Shown here piece by piece: positions 1 through 8,375 of a DNA stretch of 64,000 nt. How positions within the stretch are numbered: position 1 is the first letter of the stretch; every line of letters begins with the position of its first letter. The stretch comes from Hyphococcus sp. (GTDB lineage Bacteria > Pseudomonadota > Alphaproteobacteria > Caulobacterales > Parvularculaceae). The stretch is taken from positions 1 to 64,000 of the forward strand of contig JAJFFX010000008.1 of NCBI GenBank assembly GCA_021776455.1, given 5' to 3'. The notes below the pieces were generated by a model. That model worked only from the letters and a program-made list of their open reading frames with translations. It made no database searches and was not told the DNA's origin. A program made the translations under genes and the position numbers.

Positions 1-468
1 CAATGATGCGCACCGCGTGCGCGATTCCGATTGCGAACACTATAATCGTTCAAAGGAGTGGGTAAAAATACTTGGGTGTGATTGCGTGAATGTATGATTG
101 TACGTTCGAATTTTCTAAAAGAATGAGCTTCAATTTGTAACACAATGAACCATTGAGAAATGTCGCCGTCACAATCAACATTGACGACGGGCCGGTATAA
201 GCAATCCCCCGGCCGATCACCAAAGTTACACGCCTATTCCCTCTGACCTGCGGGCCATTTCAGGTGAAGCTGATCATGATAGACCGTCATAACAGTTTGT
301 CGAATGTCAGCGGATACGCCACGGTTTTCAATTAAGGTGGCGGCTGGACTATTGCGTCCATACCCATCCGACCATGTGTAATAAGCAAAGGGTTTTATGT
401 ATTCTCCGGAACGAAGGTCGATTTCTTCAGCAACCGTATTTAGCCTGCGAGCCATTTGAACGCCTACC
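1..468. other. Left-edge region without a supported gene
   Basis: No convincing complete gene is visible here. A plus-strand frame is open from the window edge to a stop near base 97 and could be the last 31 codons of a gene to the left, but the peptide is not recognised. A 73-codon minus ORF (234-455) has no family features I recognise and lacks a clear ribosome binding site. The stretch is more AT-rich than the genes that follow and abuts a transposase remnant, so it is probably decayed DNA. Confidence 0.4.
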
Positions 469-738
469 CTAACACGATCTCGTTCGCCACAGAGCTCTAA
501 AGCCTAAGTGATGCCAACGAATGACGGTTTCGGGAAATAGCTGGCTGAGCAATGTAAGGAGAAGACGATCACTGCGTCTGAGGCTTAGTTGCTTCGGAGC
601 CCGTCGCCTGAGGATGATGATTTGCGGGCGAAGCGCTACATTCTCCGCGAGCAAGAACGTTCGCGGACGTGCGATCCTCAGGACCAATCCGATGAGAAAT
701 TTTAGCCAACTCAGCATGCCTGGAGCTTCGGCCTGCAA
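469..738 (-). pseudogene. Transposase/integrase N-terminal remnant
   Basis: The reading frame begins like the conserved N-terminus of a widespread IS transposase (integrase-core type): MLSWLKFLIGLVLR, LLAENVALRPQ, ILRRRAPKQLSLRRSDR and PETVIRWHHLGFRALW are all recognisable. It stops after about 80 codons, so the catalytic DDE domain is missing and the element cannot move. The usual segment between the LLSRLFP and PETVIRWH motifs also seems lost: here the text reads LLSQLFPETVIRWH, consistent with an in-frame deletion of roughly a dozen codons. I recognise the family from memory of such N-termini; the exact IS family is uncertain. No inverted repeats or target duplications were found. Confidence 0.6.
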
Positions 739-919
739 TTTGAGTTAGATATGCCCGGACCCGAATCCGGTTTTCGGTAGGAGCCGTCGTTTTGCGTGTG
801 TTGCGATACGGCCAATCGCGCGCGTATTCGTGATTTTGAGCGTGGTTTTCTGTTATTTTTAGTCAACAACTACAAAAAACACGATACTGTTTAATTGGAA
901 TTTGCAATGAGGGGCGGCC

Positions 920-3202
920 ATGAGACGCATATTCATATTTGCGGCGGTAGTGTTGATTATTGGCTTTGTTGGCTGGAAGGGTTTTTCACACGCTGTCTTA
1001 TCTGGAATGTTGGGTCAGGAGCGAGGCGCTGGCGTTATTCATGGAAATGCAACGCCGGATCCGGTTATTATTGCGCGGCGTGATGCGGACCAGTCATTCG
1101 CGCCGGACAATAGTTCGAAACAAGTTCTGTTCGGTGATCTTCATGTCCATTCGACATATTCCACGGATGCGTTTCTCTGGGCGTTGCCGTTAAATCACGG
1201 AAAAGGCGTTCATCCGGTTGCGGACGCATGTGATTATGCACGCTACTGTTCGGCTATTGATTTCTGGGCGATTACTGACCACGCGGAAGCTGTAACGCCG
1301 GAACGATGGGTGGAGACCAAACAATCTGTGCGACAGTGCCAAGCCAAATCAACTGATCAGACAAACCCTGATTTGGTTTCGATGATAGGCTTTGAATGGA
1401 CACAAGTTGGCGGCGTTCCTTCGGAACATTTTGGACACAAAAATGTAATTTTTCTTGGGCTCGATGATGATGAAGTCGCCGCCCGTCCGATTGCAGCGCA
1501 AGGGGCGGCCACCCAAGCCCTACGCACTAACGCAGCCGGAATACCGCCCATTGTCGCAATGGCGGATTTTAAAAACAGGGATGCTTATTATGACTTCAAT
1601 ACGTTTTTAAAAAACATCCGCGACGTTCCTGATTGTGATCCAAATATTCCTTCAAGCCAGTTGCCGCTCGCCTGCTATGAGTCAGCAAAGCTCCCTGGCA
1701 ACCTCATAGAAAAGCTGAGCGACCAGGGGCTTGACCCATTGCTCATACCGCACGGTTCTTCATGGGGTTTTTATACGCCGCCAGGTACGAGTTGGGACAA
1801 ACAGCTCGCGCCTAAACACCAGCCTGAAAAATTTCGTTTAATCGAAATCTATTCCGGCCACGGCAATTCTGAAGAGTATAGAGATTATCAAAATATTATT
1901 GAGATTAAACCGGATATTTCTGCAGCATGCCCGCCAAGGCAAGACGGATTTACGCCGCCTTGCGTTCGGGCGGGCGAAATTATTGAACAGCGCTGTCTCA
2001 GCGAAGGAAACAGCAGTGATGTCTGCGCAATCAAAGCGCAGGCTGCGCGAGACGCCGCCGCGAGCATGGGCGTGGCTTATCATTTGGCGATTGCTAGTGA
2101 AACACCAGAAGACTGGCTTGATTCTGGTCAATGTACTGACTGTTATCTGCCGCCTTTTCATCATCGCCCGAAAACGAGTGTGCAATATGGCTTGGCGATA
2201 TCTAACTTCGACGATGTGGCCGACGATGAAAACCCTGCTCGCTTCAATTGGGGCTTTATTGCATCATCGGATAATCACCGGGCGCGCCCGGGCACTGGGT
2301 ACAAAGAAATCGCCCGCCGTCTAAATACTGAAGCGGGCGGGGTCGTTGACCCTAAGTTTCGAAAAATATTTATCCGCGATGAGCCGGCGCCCGATTCCAC
2401 AATCTATCGTAAAACACGCGAAGAACTTACGGCGCTTACGGGTTTTCAGTTGACGGAGTTAGAGCGCCAATCAAGCTTCTGGCAAACCGGCGGTCTTGCC
2501 GCGGTGCATGCCGCAGGTCGCTCGCGTGAAGAAATCTGGGATGCGCTTCAACGGCGTGAAACATATGCCACCTCAGGGCCGCGCATGTTGCTATGGTTTG
2601 ATCGCGTTGATCAGGATGGCAATGAAGCGCCAATGGGCGCAACCGTCGATGCGTCTACTTCCGGCACATTCAAGGTAACGGCTGTTGGGTCGTACAAACA
2701 AAAACCGGGTTGTCCGGATTTTGCGGTAGGTGGACTTGGTCGGGATCGCATTCAAAGTCTTTGCGCCGGTGAATGTTATAACCCGAGCGATCTGCGTAAC
2801 TTTATCGAACGTATTGAGATCGTCCGAATCCGGCCGCAAACCTCTGCTGAGGAAGAAATTGCGAATCTGATCGATGATCCGTTTCTTGTCCACCAATGCA
2901 CGCCGGATGAGGCCGGCTGCTCATTTGAATTTGACGACCCCGAATTTGTCACTGGCGCGCGAGACGTGCTTTATTATGCGCGCGCCATACAAGAACCCCG
3001 CCCGACGATTAATGCTGAGCCAGTCCAATGCGAGCGCGATGAAGAAGGAAGCTGCATAAAGGCATCCCTTTGTTATGGGGATTGGCGTTCTGGCGACAAA
3101 GAATGCACATCCATGAAGGATGTGCGTGCTTGGTCTTCGCCGATATATTTGAATTATTCAACACAGGCGAAGGCGTCTGTCGAAACGGCCAATGAGCAAT
3201 AG
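920..3202 (+). CDS. DUF3604 family PHP-like protein, membrane-anchored
   Basis: This 760-aa protein starts with a hydrophobic segment (residues 3-22) acting as a signal or anchor, so the rest is probably periplasmic. The DUF3604 family is related to PHP-type metallophosphoesterases. Metal-binding style motifs are visible: FGDLHVHSTYSTD near residue 73, FWAITDHAE and GFEWT in the first third, and SSDNHRARPGTGYKE further on. Many cysteines in the C-terminal third (CPDFAVGG, CAGECYNP, CERDEEGSC) suggest disulphides, in line with export. The substrate is not known for the family. It overlaps the following ppiC-type gene by 11 bases and probably forms a unit with it and the HupE-like gene. The GGGGCGG upstream of ATG 920 is a possible ribosome binding site. 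Family call firm; activity unknown. Confidence 0.85.
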   Translation: MRRIFIFAAVVLIIGFVGWKGFSHAVLSGMLGQERGAGVIHGNATPDPVIIARRDADQSFAPDNSSKQVLFGDLHVHSTYSTDAFLWALPLNHGKGVHPVADACDYARYCSAIDFWAITDHAEAVTPERWVETKQSVRQCQAKSTDQTNPDLVSMIGFEWTQVGGVPSEHFGHKNVIFLGLDDDEVAARPIAAQGAATQALRTNAAGIPPIVAMADFKNRDAYYDFNTFLKNIRDVPDCDPNIPSSQLPLACYESAKLPGNLIEKLSDQGLDPLLIPHGSSWGFYTPPGTSWDKQLAPKHQPEKFRLIEIYSGHGNSEEYRDYQNIIEIKPDISAACPPRQDGFTPPCVRAGEIIEQRCLSEGNSSDVCAIKAQAARDAAASMGVAYHLAIASETPEDWLDSGQCTDCYLPPFHHRPKTSVQYGLAISNFDDVADDENPARFNWGFIASSDNHRARPGTGYKEIARRLNTEAGGVVDPKFRKIFIRDEPAPDSTIYRKTREELTALTGFQLTELERQSSFWQTGGLAAVHAAGRSREEIWDALQRRETYATSGPRMLLWFDRVDQDGNEAPMGATVDASTSGTFKVTAVGSYKQKPGCPDFAVGGLGRDRIQSLCAGECYNPSDLRNFIERIEIVRIRPQTSAEEEIANLIDDPFLVHQCTPDEAGCSFEFDDPEFVTGARDVLYYARAIQEPRPTINAEPVQCERDEEGSCIKASLCYGDWRSGDKECTSMKDVRAWSSPIYLNYSTQAKASVETANEQ

Positions 3203-4046
3203 CCGAATCGCAAATCGGACGACGATTGCTTACGCCATCGTTGCTTTTCTGGCGTTGGGCGCTGCGCTATTCTCGGTGCTTGGCATATCAATCAACCGGC
3301 GTGAGATGGCCGCTGTAGCATATGTCAATGGCGATCCTATTCTCGATACGGAATATGCTCGCGCACGCGACGCAATGCAGGCCGGTTTGGCGCGATCAAT
3401 GACGTCAGAAGATAAAATGCGCGCGCTGCAAATTCTGATTGATGAAGAGCTGATTGTTCAAGAGGCGTTGAGGCTAGACCTTGGGCGCGATGACCGTTTG
3501 GTTCGCAAGAACCTGATCCAAGCGTTAATCCGGTCCGTCACGGTTTTGAATCCGTCAATCGAGCCGGAGGAAGATGAACTCAGGGATTTCTACGAAGCGG
3601 AAGAAACAGTTTTCTCTTCTCCCCGATTGGTAACGATTGATGTTGTGCGAGCATCTGGGGAGAGTGTGTCGCAAGGATTTATGATCGCCTTGCAAAACGG
3701 CGCCTCATTTGAAGAGGCTCGCGCCGCCTTCAAGCTGGAGCGCATCCCTGTCGCACCCCGGGCGCCGCTCGGAAAGGTGAGTGATTACTTTGGCGGTTCG
3801 GTGCGTGACGCTATCGCGAAGATGACGCAGGGTGAGGTTACGGGGCCGATAACGACAAGCAGCGGCGATCTTTTCATCTGGCTTCGCAAAAATGAAGGCG
3901 CGCCGCTTCCTTTTGAGCAAGTCAGGGATAGTGTTGAGGTCGAATGGTCGCGCCGCCGTGACGAGCAAGCGCTGGAAAAATATGTTGCGCGATTGCGCCG
4001 TAATGCGCGGATCAAAATAATAGTTGATCCTGAAGCAGACCATTGA
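3192..4046 (+). CDS. Membrane-anchored PpiC-type peptidyl-prolyl isomerase
   Basis: This 284-aa protein has one N-terminal membrane segment (about residues 11-33), then a SurA/PrsA-like N-domain (VAYVNGDPILDTEYARAR, EDKMRALQILIDEELIVQEA) and a C-terminal parvulin-like domain (about residues 135-250, ending GPITTSSGDLFIWLRK). It should act on the periplasmic face of the inner membrane, catalysing proline isomerisation or acting as a chaperone. The start ATG lies inside the end of the DUF3604 gene, so the two are translationally coupled, and its own stop overlaps the next start. The context suggests a dedicated folding helper for its exported neighbours, which is inference. The parvulin domain is short and divergent, so isomerase activity is not assured. 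Confidence 0.8.
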   Translation: MSNSRIANRTTIAYAIVAFLALGAALFSVLGISINRREMAAVAYVNGDPILDTEYARARDAMQAGLARSMTSEDKMRALQILIDEELIVQEALRLDLGRDDRLVRKNLIQALIRSVTVLNPSIEPEEDELRDFYEAEETVFSSPRLVTIDVVRASGESVSQGFMIALQNGASFEEARAAFKLERIPVAPRAPLGKVSDYFGGSVRDAIAKMTQGEVTGPITTSSGDLFIWLRKNEGAPLPFEQVRDSVEVEWSRRRDEQALEKYVARLRRNARIKIIVDPEADH

Positions 4047-5227
4047 TGCGCGCCGTATTTTCTATCCTTGCGATAGTCTGTATCGCTCTATGTGGACCTG
4101 CCGAGGCGCATACCCGTAGTCAGTCCTTTTCAAGTTGGACCTTCGGTAAACAATCAGTCTCTGTTATGTTTGCTGTCGATGCGAGGCGCGTGACACAACT
4201 TTCTCAGATTTATACGGATGAGAATGATCTGCAGGCGCTGCTGATTGAGCATTTGCGCGAAACCATACGTGTCACTCAAGGAAATACGTCATGCGAAAAC
4301 ATCGAAATGGCGCCGCTCGGCCAGAACAAAAGCACATTGCGCGTTTCGGGTCGGTTCGTCTGCCCTCATACTATTGCAGATAAAAATACAATTGTTACGG
4401 TTGCTGCGTTTCAAGTTGTATCAGCGACGCATATTCATATTGCGCGCGTCGATTATGAGGGCGAAATTTCAGATACGGTGCTGCGTGAAGGGCGTTCCAC
4501 GTTTATTCTTCGTCCCGAAACCGCTCCTCACAGCCTTTGGGCATTTATCGGCGTCGGGTTTTTTCACGTTCTGTCCGGTTTCGATCACATTGTCTTTCTG
4601 GCGGCATTGCTGATCGTCGCAACGACGCCGCGGACCGCACTCTTTTGCATCACCGGCTTCACTCTGGGGCACACAATATCGCTGGCGCTGGCGACTTTAG
4701 GAATAATCTCGCCAAACACACAGCTTGTTGAGGCCATGATCGGTTTTACAATTGCGGTAACGGCGCTGGAGGCGGGTGCGAGATACGGTCTTGATCGTCA
4801 ATTTGCGATGACCTCATTTGCTGCTCTTGCGGTGATTGTCGTTGCTCTGCCGTTTGGTGGCGGGGCGCTGCTTCTCAAAACCGGGTTTATGCTGTCTATG
4901 TTTACTTTTTTTATGGCGCGCGTGTCTGGAGAGGTGGCTTTAAAATTGTTACCGTTTGTAACCGCAGCGTTTGGTCTTGTGCACGGCGCAGGTTTTGCGG
5001 GTGGCTTGCTGGAGTTTAGTTTTCTACAGACAGAAATATTTGCACCCCTGCTAGGGTTTAATATCGGTGTTGAAATTGCGCAATTTGTTGTGCTTGCTGG
5101 ATTTTTTGGTCTCATGCTGGGGCTTCGACAAATTCATTCAATCCCGGTGGGCTTCATTGAGCGTATTGCGAGCGTATCAATTTTTGCCATAGGCTGTTTT
5201 TGGTTTGCCGAACGCATATGGGGGTAG
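4043..5227 (+). CDS. HupE/UreJ family membrane protein
   Basis: This 394-aa protein has a cleavable-looking signal peptide ending in AEA-H (about residue 22), a periplasmic domain of about 135 residues and then a polytopic membrane domain. The HupE/UreJ-type motifs are clear: FFHVLSGFDHIVFLAALL, GFTLGHTISLALA and FGLVHGAGFAGGLLE, with histidines suited to metal binding. Family members are thought to move nickel or cobalt, but this long form with an extracytoplasmic domain has no settled substrate. No hydrogenase or urease genes are in the window, so a link to those enzymes is not supported locally. It overlaps the ppiC-type gene by 4 bases and is the last gene of the unit. Confidence 0.82.
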   Translation: MMRAVFSILAIVCIALCGPAEAHTRSQSFSSWTFGKQSVSVMFAVDARRVTQLSQIYTDENDLQALLIEHLRETIRVTQGNTSCENIEMAPLGQNKSTLRVSGRFVCPHTIADKNTIVTVAAFQVVSATHIHIARVDYEGEISDTVLREGRSTFILRPETAPHSLWAFIGVGFFHVLSGFDHIVFLAALLIVATTPRTALFCITGFTLGHTISLALATLGIISPNTQLVEAMIGFTIAVTALEAGARYGLDRQFAMTSFAALAVIVVALPFGGGALLLKTGFMLSMFTFFMARVSGEVALKLLPFVTAAFGLVHGAGFAGGLLEFSFLQTEIFAPLLGFNIGVEIAQFVVLAGFFGLMLGLRQIHSIPVGFIERIASVSIFAIGCFWFAERIWG

Positions 5228-5232
5228 CCAAA

Positions 5233-5267
5233 AGCGGCGGATGTTTCGATAGTTGCATATCGCCGCT
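5233..5267 (+). terminator. Weak hairpin after the HupE-like gene
   Basis: AGCGGCG at 5233-5239 can pair with CGCCGCT at 5261-5267 across a 21-base loop, just past the stop codon at 5227. No T-run follows, so this is at best a weak or factor-dependent termination site. The remaining sequence up to 5487 should hold the promoter of the next operon, but I see no clear -35/-10 boxes. Confidence 0.25.
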
Positions 5268-5487
5268 GTTAATGAGCTCTATTTATCTTAAGTGCGGCCA
5301 GTCTTCCCGTAAATTTTGAACGCTTCGTGAGCATGAAGCACACCTTTAGGCATTGGAAAATTATACTTTTAAACTACCCAGGAGTTGGGCGGCGCGGCAA
5401 TCAAAGCATATGCAATAACCGTGTGACGCCACGGAAAATCATCGCTAGAGTATATGAAAGACCAATAGCCAGGTACAGGTGAAATAG

Positions 5488-6993
5488 ATGTCGGAAAACA
5501 CAAACGGCGGCGTTGTCTATGCGCGACCTGAGGAGGGATATTTCGAAAAGCGCGGCCTGAAACGATATGCAGGCGTATGGTCGCTTTGGGCGCTGGGCGT
5601 CGGCGCCGTCATTTCGGGGCATTTTTCGGGCTGGAATCTTGGTCTCGGCGTTGGCGGTTGGGGCGGCATGTTCATCGCCACGGTCATCATCATGACGATG
5701 TATCTCGGACTGACATTTTCCATCGCGGAAATGAGCCCGGCATTGCCTCATACAGGCGGCGCTTATTCCTTCGCCAGAACCGCCATGGGCCCTTGGGGCG
5801 GGTTTGTGACGGGGCTGGCGGAGAATGTCGAATTCATTCTCACGCCTGCGGTGATCGTGTTTTTTATATCGTCTTATCTCTCCGGAATATTCGAAACGCC
5901 GGACAGTGTTTTACCTGTCTATTGGCTCTTAGGGTACGCGCTGTTCGTGACGTTAAATATCGTCGGTGTTGAATTATCCTTTCGCGTGACCTTGCTTGTC
6001 ACATTGGCGGCACTGACCTGTTTAATCGTATTCTGGTTTTCAGCGGCGCCGAATATCGATTTCAACGCATGGGCGCTAGATATTGGCGCTGACGGTGAAA
6101 AGCTGGAGGGCGGCGGCGGGCCGTTTCTGCCGTTTGGTATTTCCGGTGCGCTCGCGGCCCTGCCTTTTGCGGTCTGGTTATTTCTGGCGATAGAACAGCT
6201 GCCGCTGGCGGCGGAGGAATCGGTTGACCCTAAACGCGATATGCCACGCGGCATTATAGCGGGCATGGTCACGCTGATCATCTCTGCCTTCGCAATCTTG
6301 TTCTTGAACGCTAGCGTCATCGGCGTTGGCTCACATGCACTTGGTCAGTCGGGTGAGCCGTTGCTGGACGGCTTCCGCGCCATCTATGGCGGCAATACTG
6401 CCAAACTGCTCGCTTTGGTGGCGGTCATTGGCTTGGTGGCGTCTTTTCACACGATTATTTTCGCCAAGGGTCGGCAGATTTATTCTCTCTCGCGCGCTGG
6501 GTATTTCCCGCAATTCTTATCGCTCACCCATGGCGTGCGCAAAACGCCTTATGTGGCGATGATTTTCGGCTCGGCCGTCGGTCTTACCGTGATGATGACG
6601 GTATGGCTTCTGGCCGGCTCGGCGCGTGGGGAAAGTATCATCGGTGGAACATTGTTAAACATGGCTGTTTTTGGCGCCATGTTCTCTTATGTGTTGCAGG
6701 CAGTTTCATTCCTGTTGCTTCGCAAAAATATGCCTACAATTGAGCGACCTTTTCGCAGCCCGCTTGGGCCGCTCGGCGCATGGGCAACGATACTGATCGC
6801 TCTGCTTACGTTATATTATCAGCTCAGTGATCCCACCTATCGCGCCGGTGTCTTTGCCGTCGCAGGGTGGTTCGCGGTCGGCATTATTTATTTTGCCGCC
6901 CATGGTAGACGCCATCTTGTTTTGTCACCCGAAGAACAATTTGCAATGGACCAGCGTACAATATCAAAACAATCTAACCACGGACAAATCTGA
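5488..6993 (+). CDS. APC-family permease, ethanolamine-permease-like
   Basis: This 501-aa inner-membrane protein has about 12 hydrophobic segments and no signal peptide. The N-terminal LKRYAGVWSLWALGVGAVISGHFSGWNLG and the segment EMSPALPHTGGAYSFARTAMGPWGGFVTGLAENVEF match the amino acid/polyamine/organocation superfamily, and specifically the ethanolamine permease branch as I know it. Uptake of ethanolamine or a related amine is therefore the best reading. It is the first gene of a four-gene operon; its stop shares a base with the start of the glutamine-synthetase-like gene (TGATG), which fits transport feeding directly into ligation. A different amino-acid substrate cannot be excluded. Confidence 0.82.
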   Translation: MSENTNGGVVYARPEEGYFEKRGLKRYAGVWSLWALGVGAVISGHFSGWNLGLGVGGWGGMFIATVIIMTMYLGLTFSIAEMSPALPHTGGAYSFARTAMGPWGGFVTGLAENVEFILTPAVIVFFISSYLSGIFETPDSVLPVYWLLGYALFVTLNIVGVELSFRVTLLVTLAALTCLIVFWFSAAPNIDFNAWALDIGADGEKLEGGGGPFLPFGISGALAALPFAVWLFLAIEQLPLAAEESVDPKRDMPRGIIAGMVTLIISAFAILFLNASVIGVGSHALGQSGEPLLDGFRAIYGGNTAKLLALVAVIGLVASFHTIIFAKGRQIYSLSRAGYFPQFLSLTHGVRKTPYVAMIFGSAVGLTVMMTVWLLAGSARGESIIGGTLLNMAVFGAMFSYVLQAVSFLLLRKNMPTIERPFRSPLGPLGAWATILIALLTLYYQLSDPTYRAGVFAVAGWFAVGIIYFAAHGRRHLVLSPEEQFAMDQRTISKQSNHGQI

Positions 6994-8363
6994 TGAAGGG
7001 TCTCCTTTCCCTAGACGAGCTGCGCGGCGAAGTTCGCAAAGAACGCATTGATACGGTTCTCGTTTGCTTTCCGGATATGCAAGGCCGGCTCATGGGCAAG
7101 CGGTTTCACGCGGCGTTTTTTATTGATGGCGGGTATGAGGAAACCCATGCGTGTGATTATCTTCTCGCCAATGATATGGAAATGGAACTTGTGCCAGGCT
7201 ATGAGGCGACAGGTTGGGACAAAGGCTATGGCGATTTCATCTTAAAGCCTGATCTTTCCACACTGCGCATTACTCCCTGGCTTGAGGGAACGGCGCTGGT
7301 TCTTTGCGATGTTCTGGACCACCACACCGGTAAGCCGGCGCCGATAAGCCCGCGGGCGATACTCAAAAGCCAGCTCATGCGTTTGGAAGCGATGGGCATG
7401 ACGGCGATGACCGCTTCTGAGCTTGAGTTTTATTTATTTCATGAAACTTATGGTTCTGCAGCGGATAAACATTTTCAAGATTTAATACCAAGCGGCGCCT
7501 TCATTGAGGATTACCATATCCTGCAAACCTCCAAGGAAGAGCCCGTGTTACGCGCGATGCGCAATGGCATGCAGGGCGCCGGCATTCCGGTGGAAAATTC
7601 CAAAGGAGAGTGGGGCCCTGGCCAGCAGGAGCTAAACGTTCGCTATGCGGATGCGCTGACCATGGCCGACCGTCATGTTATCATGAAGAACGGTATGAAA
7701 GAAATCGCCCACAACCATGATCGGGCGATCACCTTCATGTCAAAGTGGAAGCATGAACTTGCCGGCAACAGCTGTCACATTCACATGTCATTGTGGGACA
7801 AGGCGGGTAAGAAGCCATTGTTTTTTGATGAAACCGCAGAATACGGAATGTCGGAATTGATGCGGCAGTTTATGGCTGGGCTATTGGCTCATGGCGAGGA
7901 GATCACGTATTTTCTGGCGCCGTTTATCAACTCGTATAAACGATTTCAAGCAGGCACATTTGCGCCGACGCGGTTGGTGTGGTCACGCGATAACCGTACA
8001 GCTGGCTTTCGTTTATGCGGCGAAGCGACAAAGGCCATACGCTGCGAATGCCGGGTGGGCGGCGGCGATCTAAATCCATATTTGGCGAAAGCCGCACTCC
8101 TCGCCGCCGGTATTGACGGCATTGAAAAGAAAATGACATTGGCGCCGGGCTTTGTCGGCGACGCCTATGGCGACGACAATCTGCGCGCCGTGCCCGCAAC
8201 TTTGCGCACCGCGACTGAGGCGCTTGACCGGTCGGAAATGTTGCGCGCGTCTTTTGGAGACGGGGTGATTAATCACTATGTGCATGCGGCGAGATGGGAG
8301 CAGTCTGAATATGACCGGTGCGTCACGGATTGGGAGTTGAAGCGTGGATTTGAACGCTCATAA
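6993..8363 (+). CDS. Glutamine-synthetase-like gamma-glutamyl amine ligase
   Basis: This 456-aa protein belongs to the glutamine synthetase superfamily (type I-like fold). It shows the metal/ATP-binding SELEFYLF, the NSCHIHMSLWD strand and the FQAGTFAPTRLVWSRDNRTAGFRLCG segment that carries substrate-binding arginines. The N-terminal DMQGRLMGKRFHA is typical of GlnA-like proteins that glutamylate amines (PuuA, GlnA3/GlnA4, GlnT types) rather than ammonia. No adenylylation-site tyrosine loop of classical GlnA is obvious. Sitting between a putative ethanolamine permease and two aldehyde/alcohol oxidoreductases, it most likely makes gamma-glutamyl-ethanolamide or a similar glutamylated amino alcohol at the cost of ATP. 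The family call is strong; the substrate is inferred. Confidence 0.85.
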   Translation: MKGLLSLDELRGEVRKERIDTVLVCFPDMQGRLMGKRFHAAFFIDGGYEETHACDYLLANDMEMELVPGYEATGWDKGYGDFILKPDLSTLRITPWLEGTALVLCDVLDHHTGKPAPISPRAILKSQLMRLEAMGMTAMTASELEFYLFHETYGSAADKHFQDLIPSGAFIEDYHILQTSKEEPVLRAMRNGMQGAGIPVENSKGEWGPGQQELNVRYADALTMADRHVIMKNGMKEIAHNHDRAITFMSKWKHELAGNSCHIHMSLWDKAGKKPLFFDETAEYGMSELMRQFMAGLLAHGEEITYFLAPFINSYKRFQAGTFAPTRLVWSRDNRTAGFRLCGEATKAIRCECRVGGGDLNPYLAKAALLAAGIDGIEKKMTLAPGFVGDAYGDDNLRAVPATLRTATEALDRSEMLRASFGDGVINHYVHAARWEQSEYDRCVTDWELKRGFERS

Positions 8364-8375
8364 CGGACGCACGGC

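Noticed and set aside
234-455. 73-codon minus ORF as a gene
   Set aside because: No recognisable family, no ribosome binding site, and it lies in a decayed edge region.
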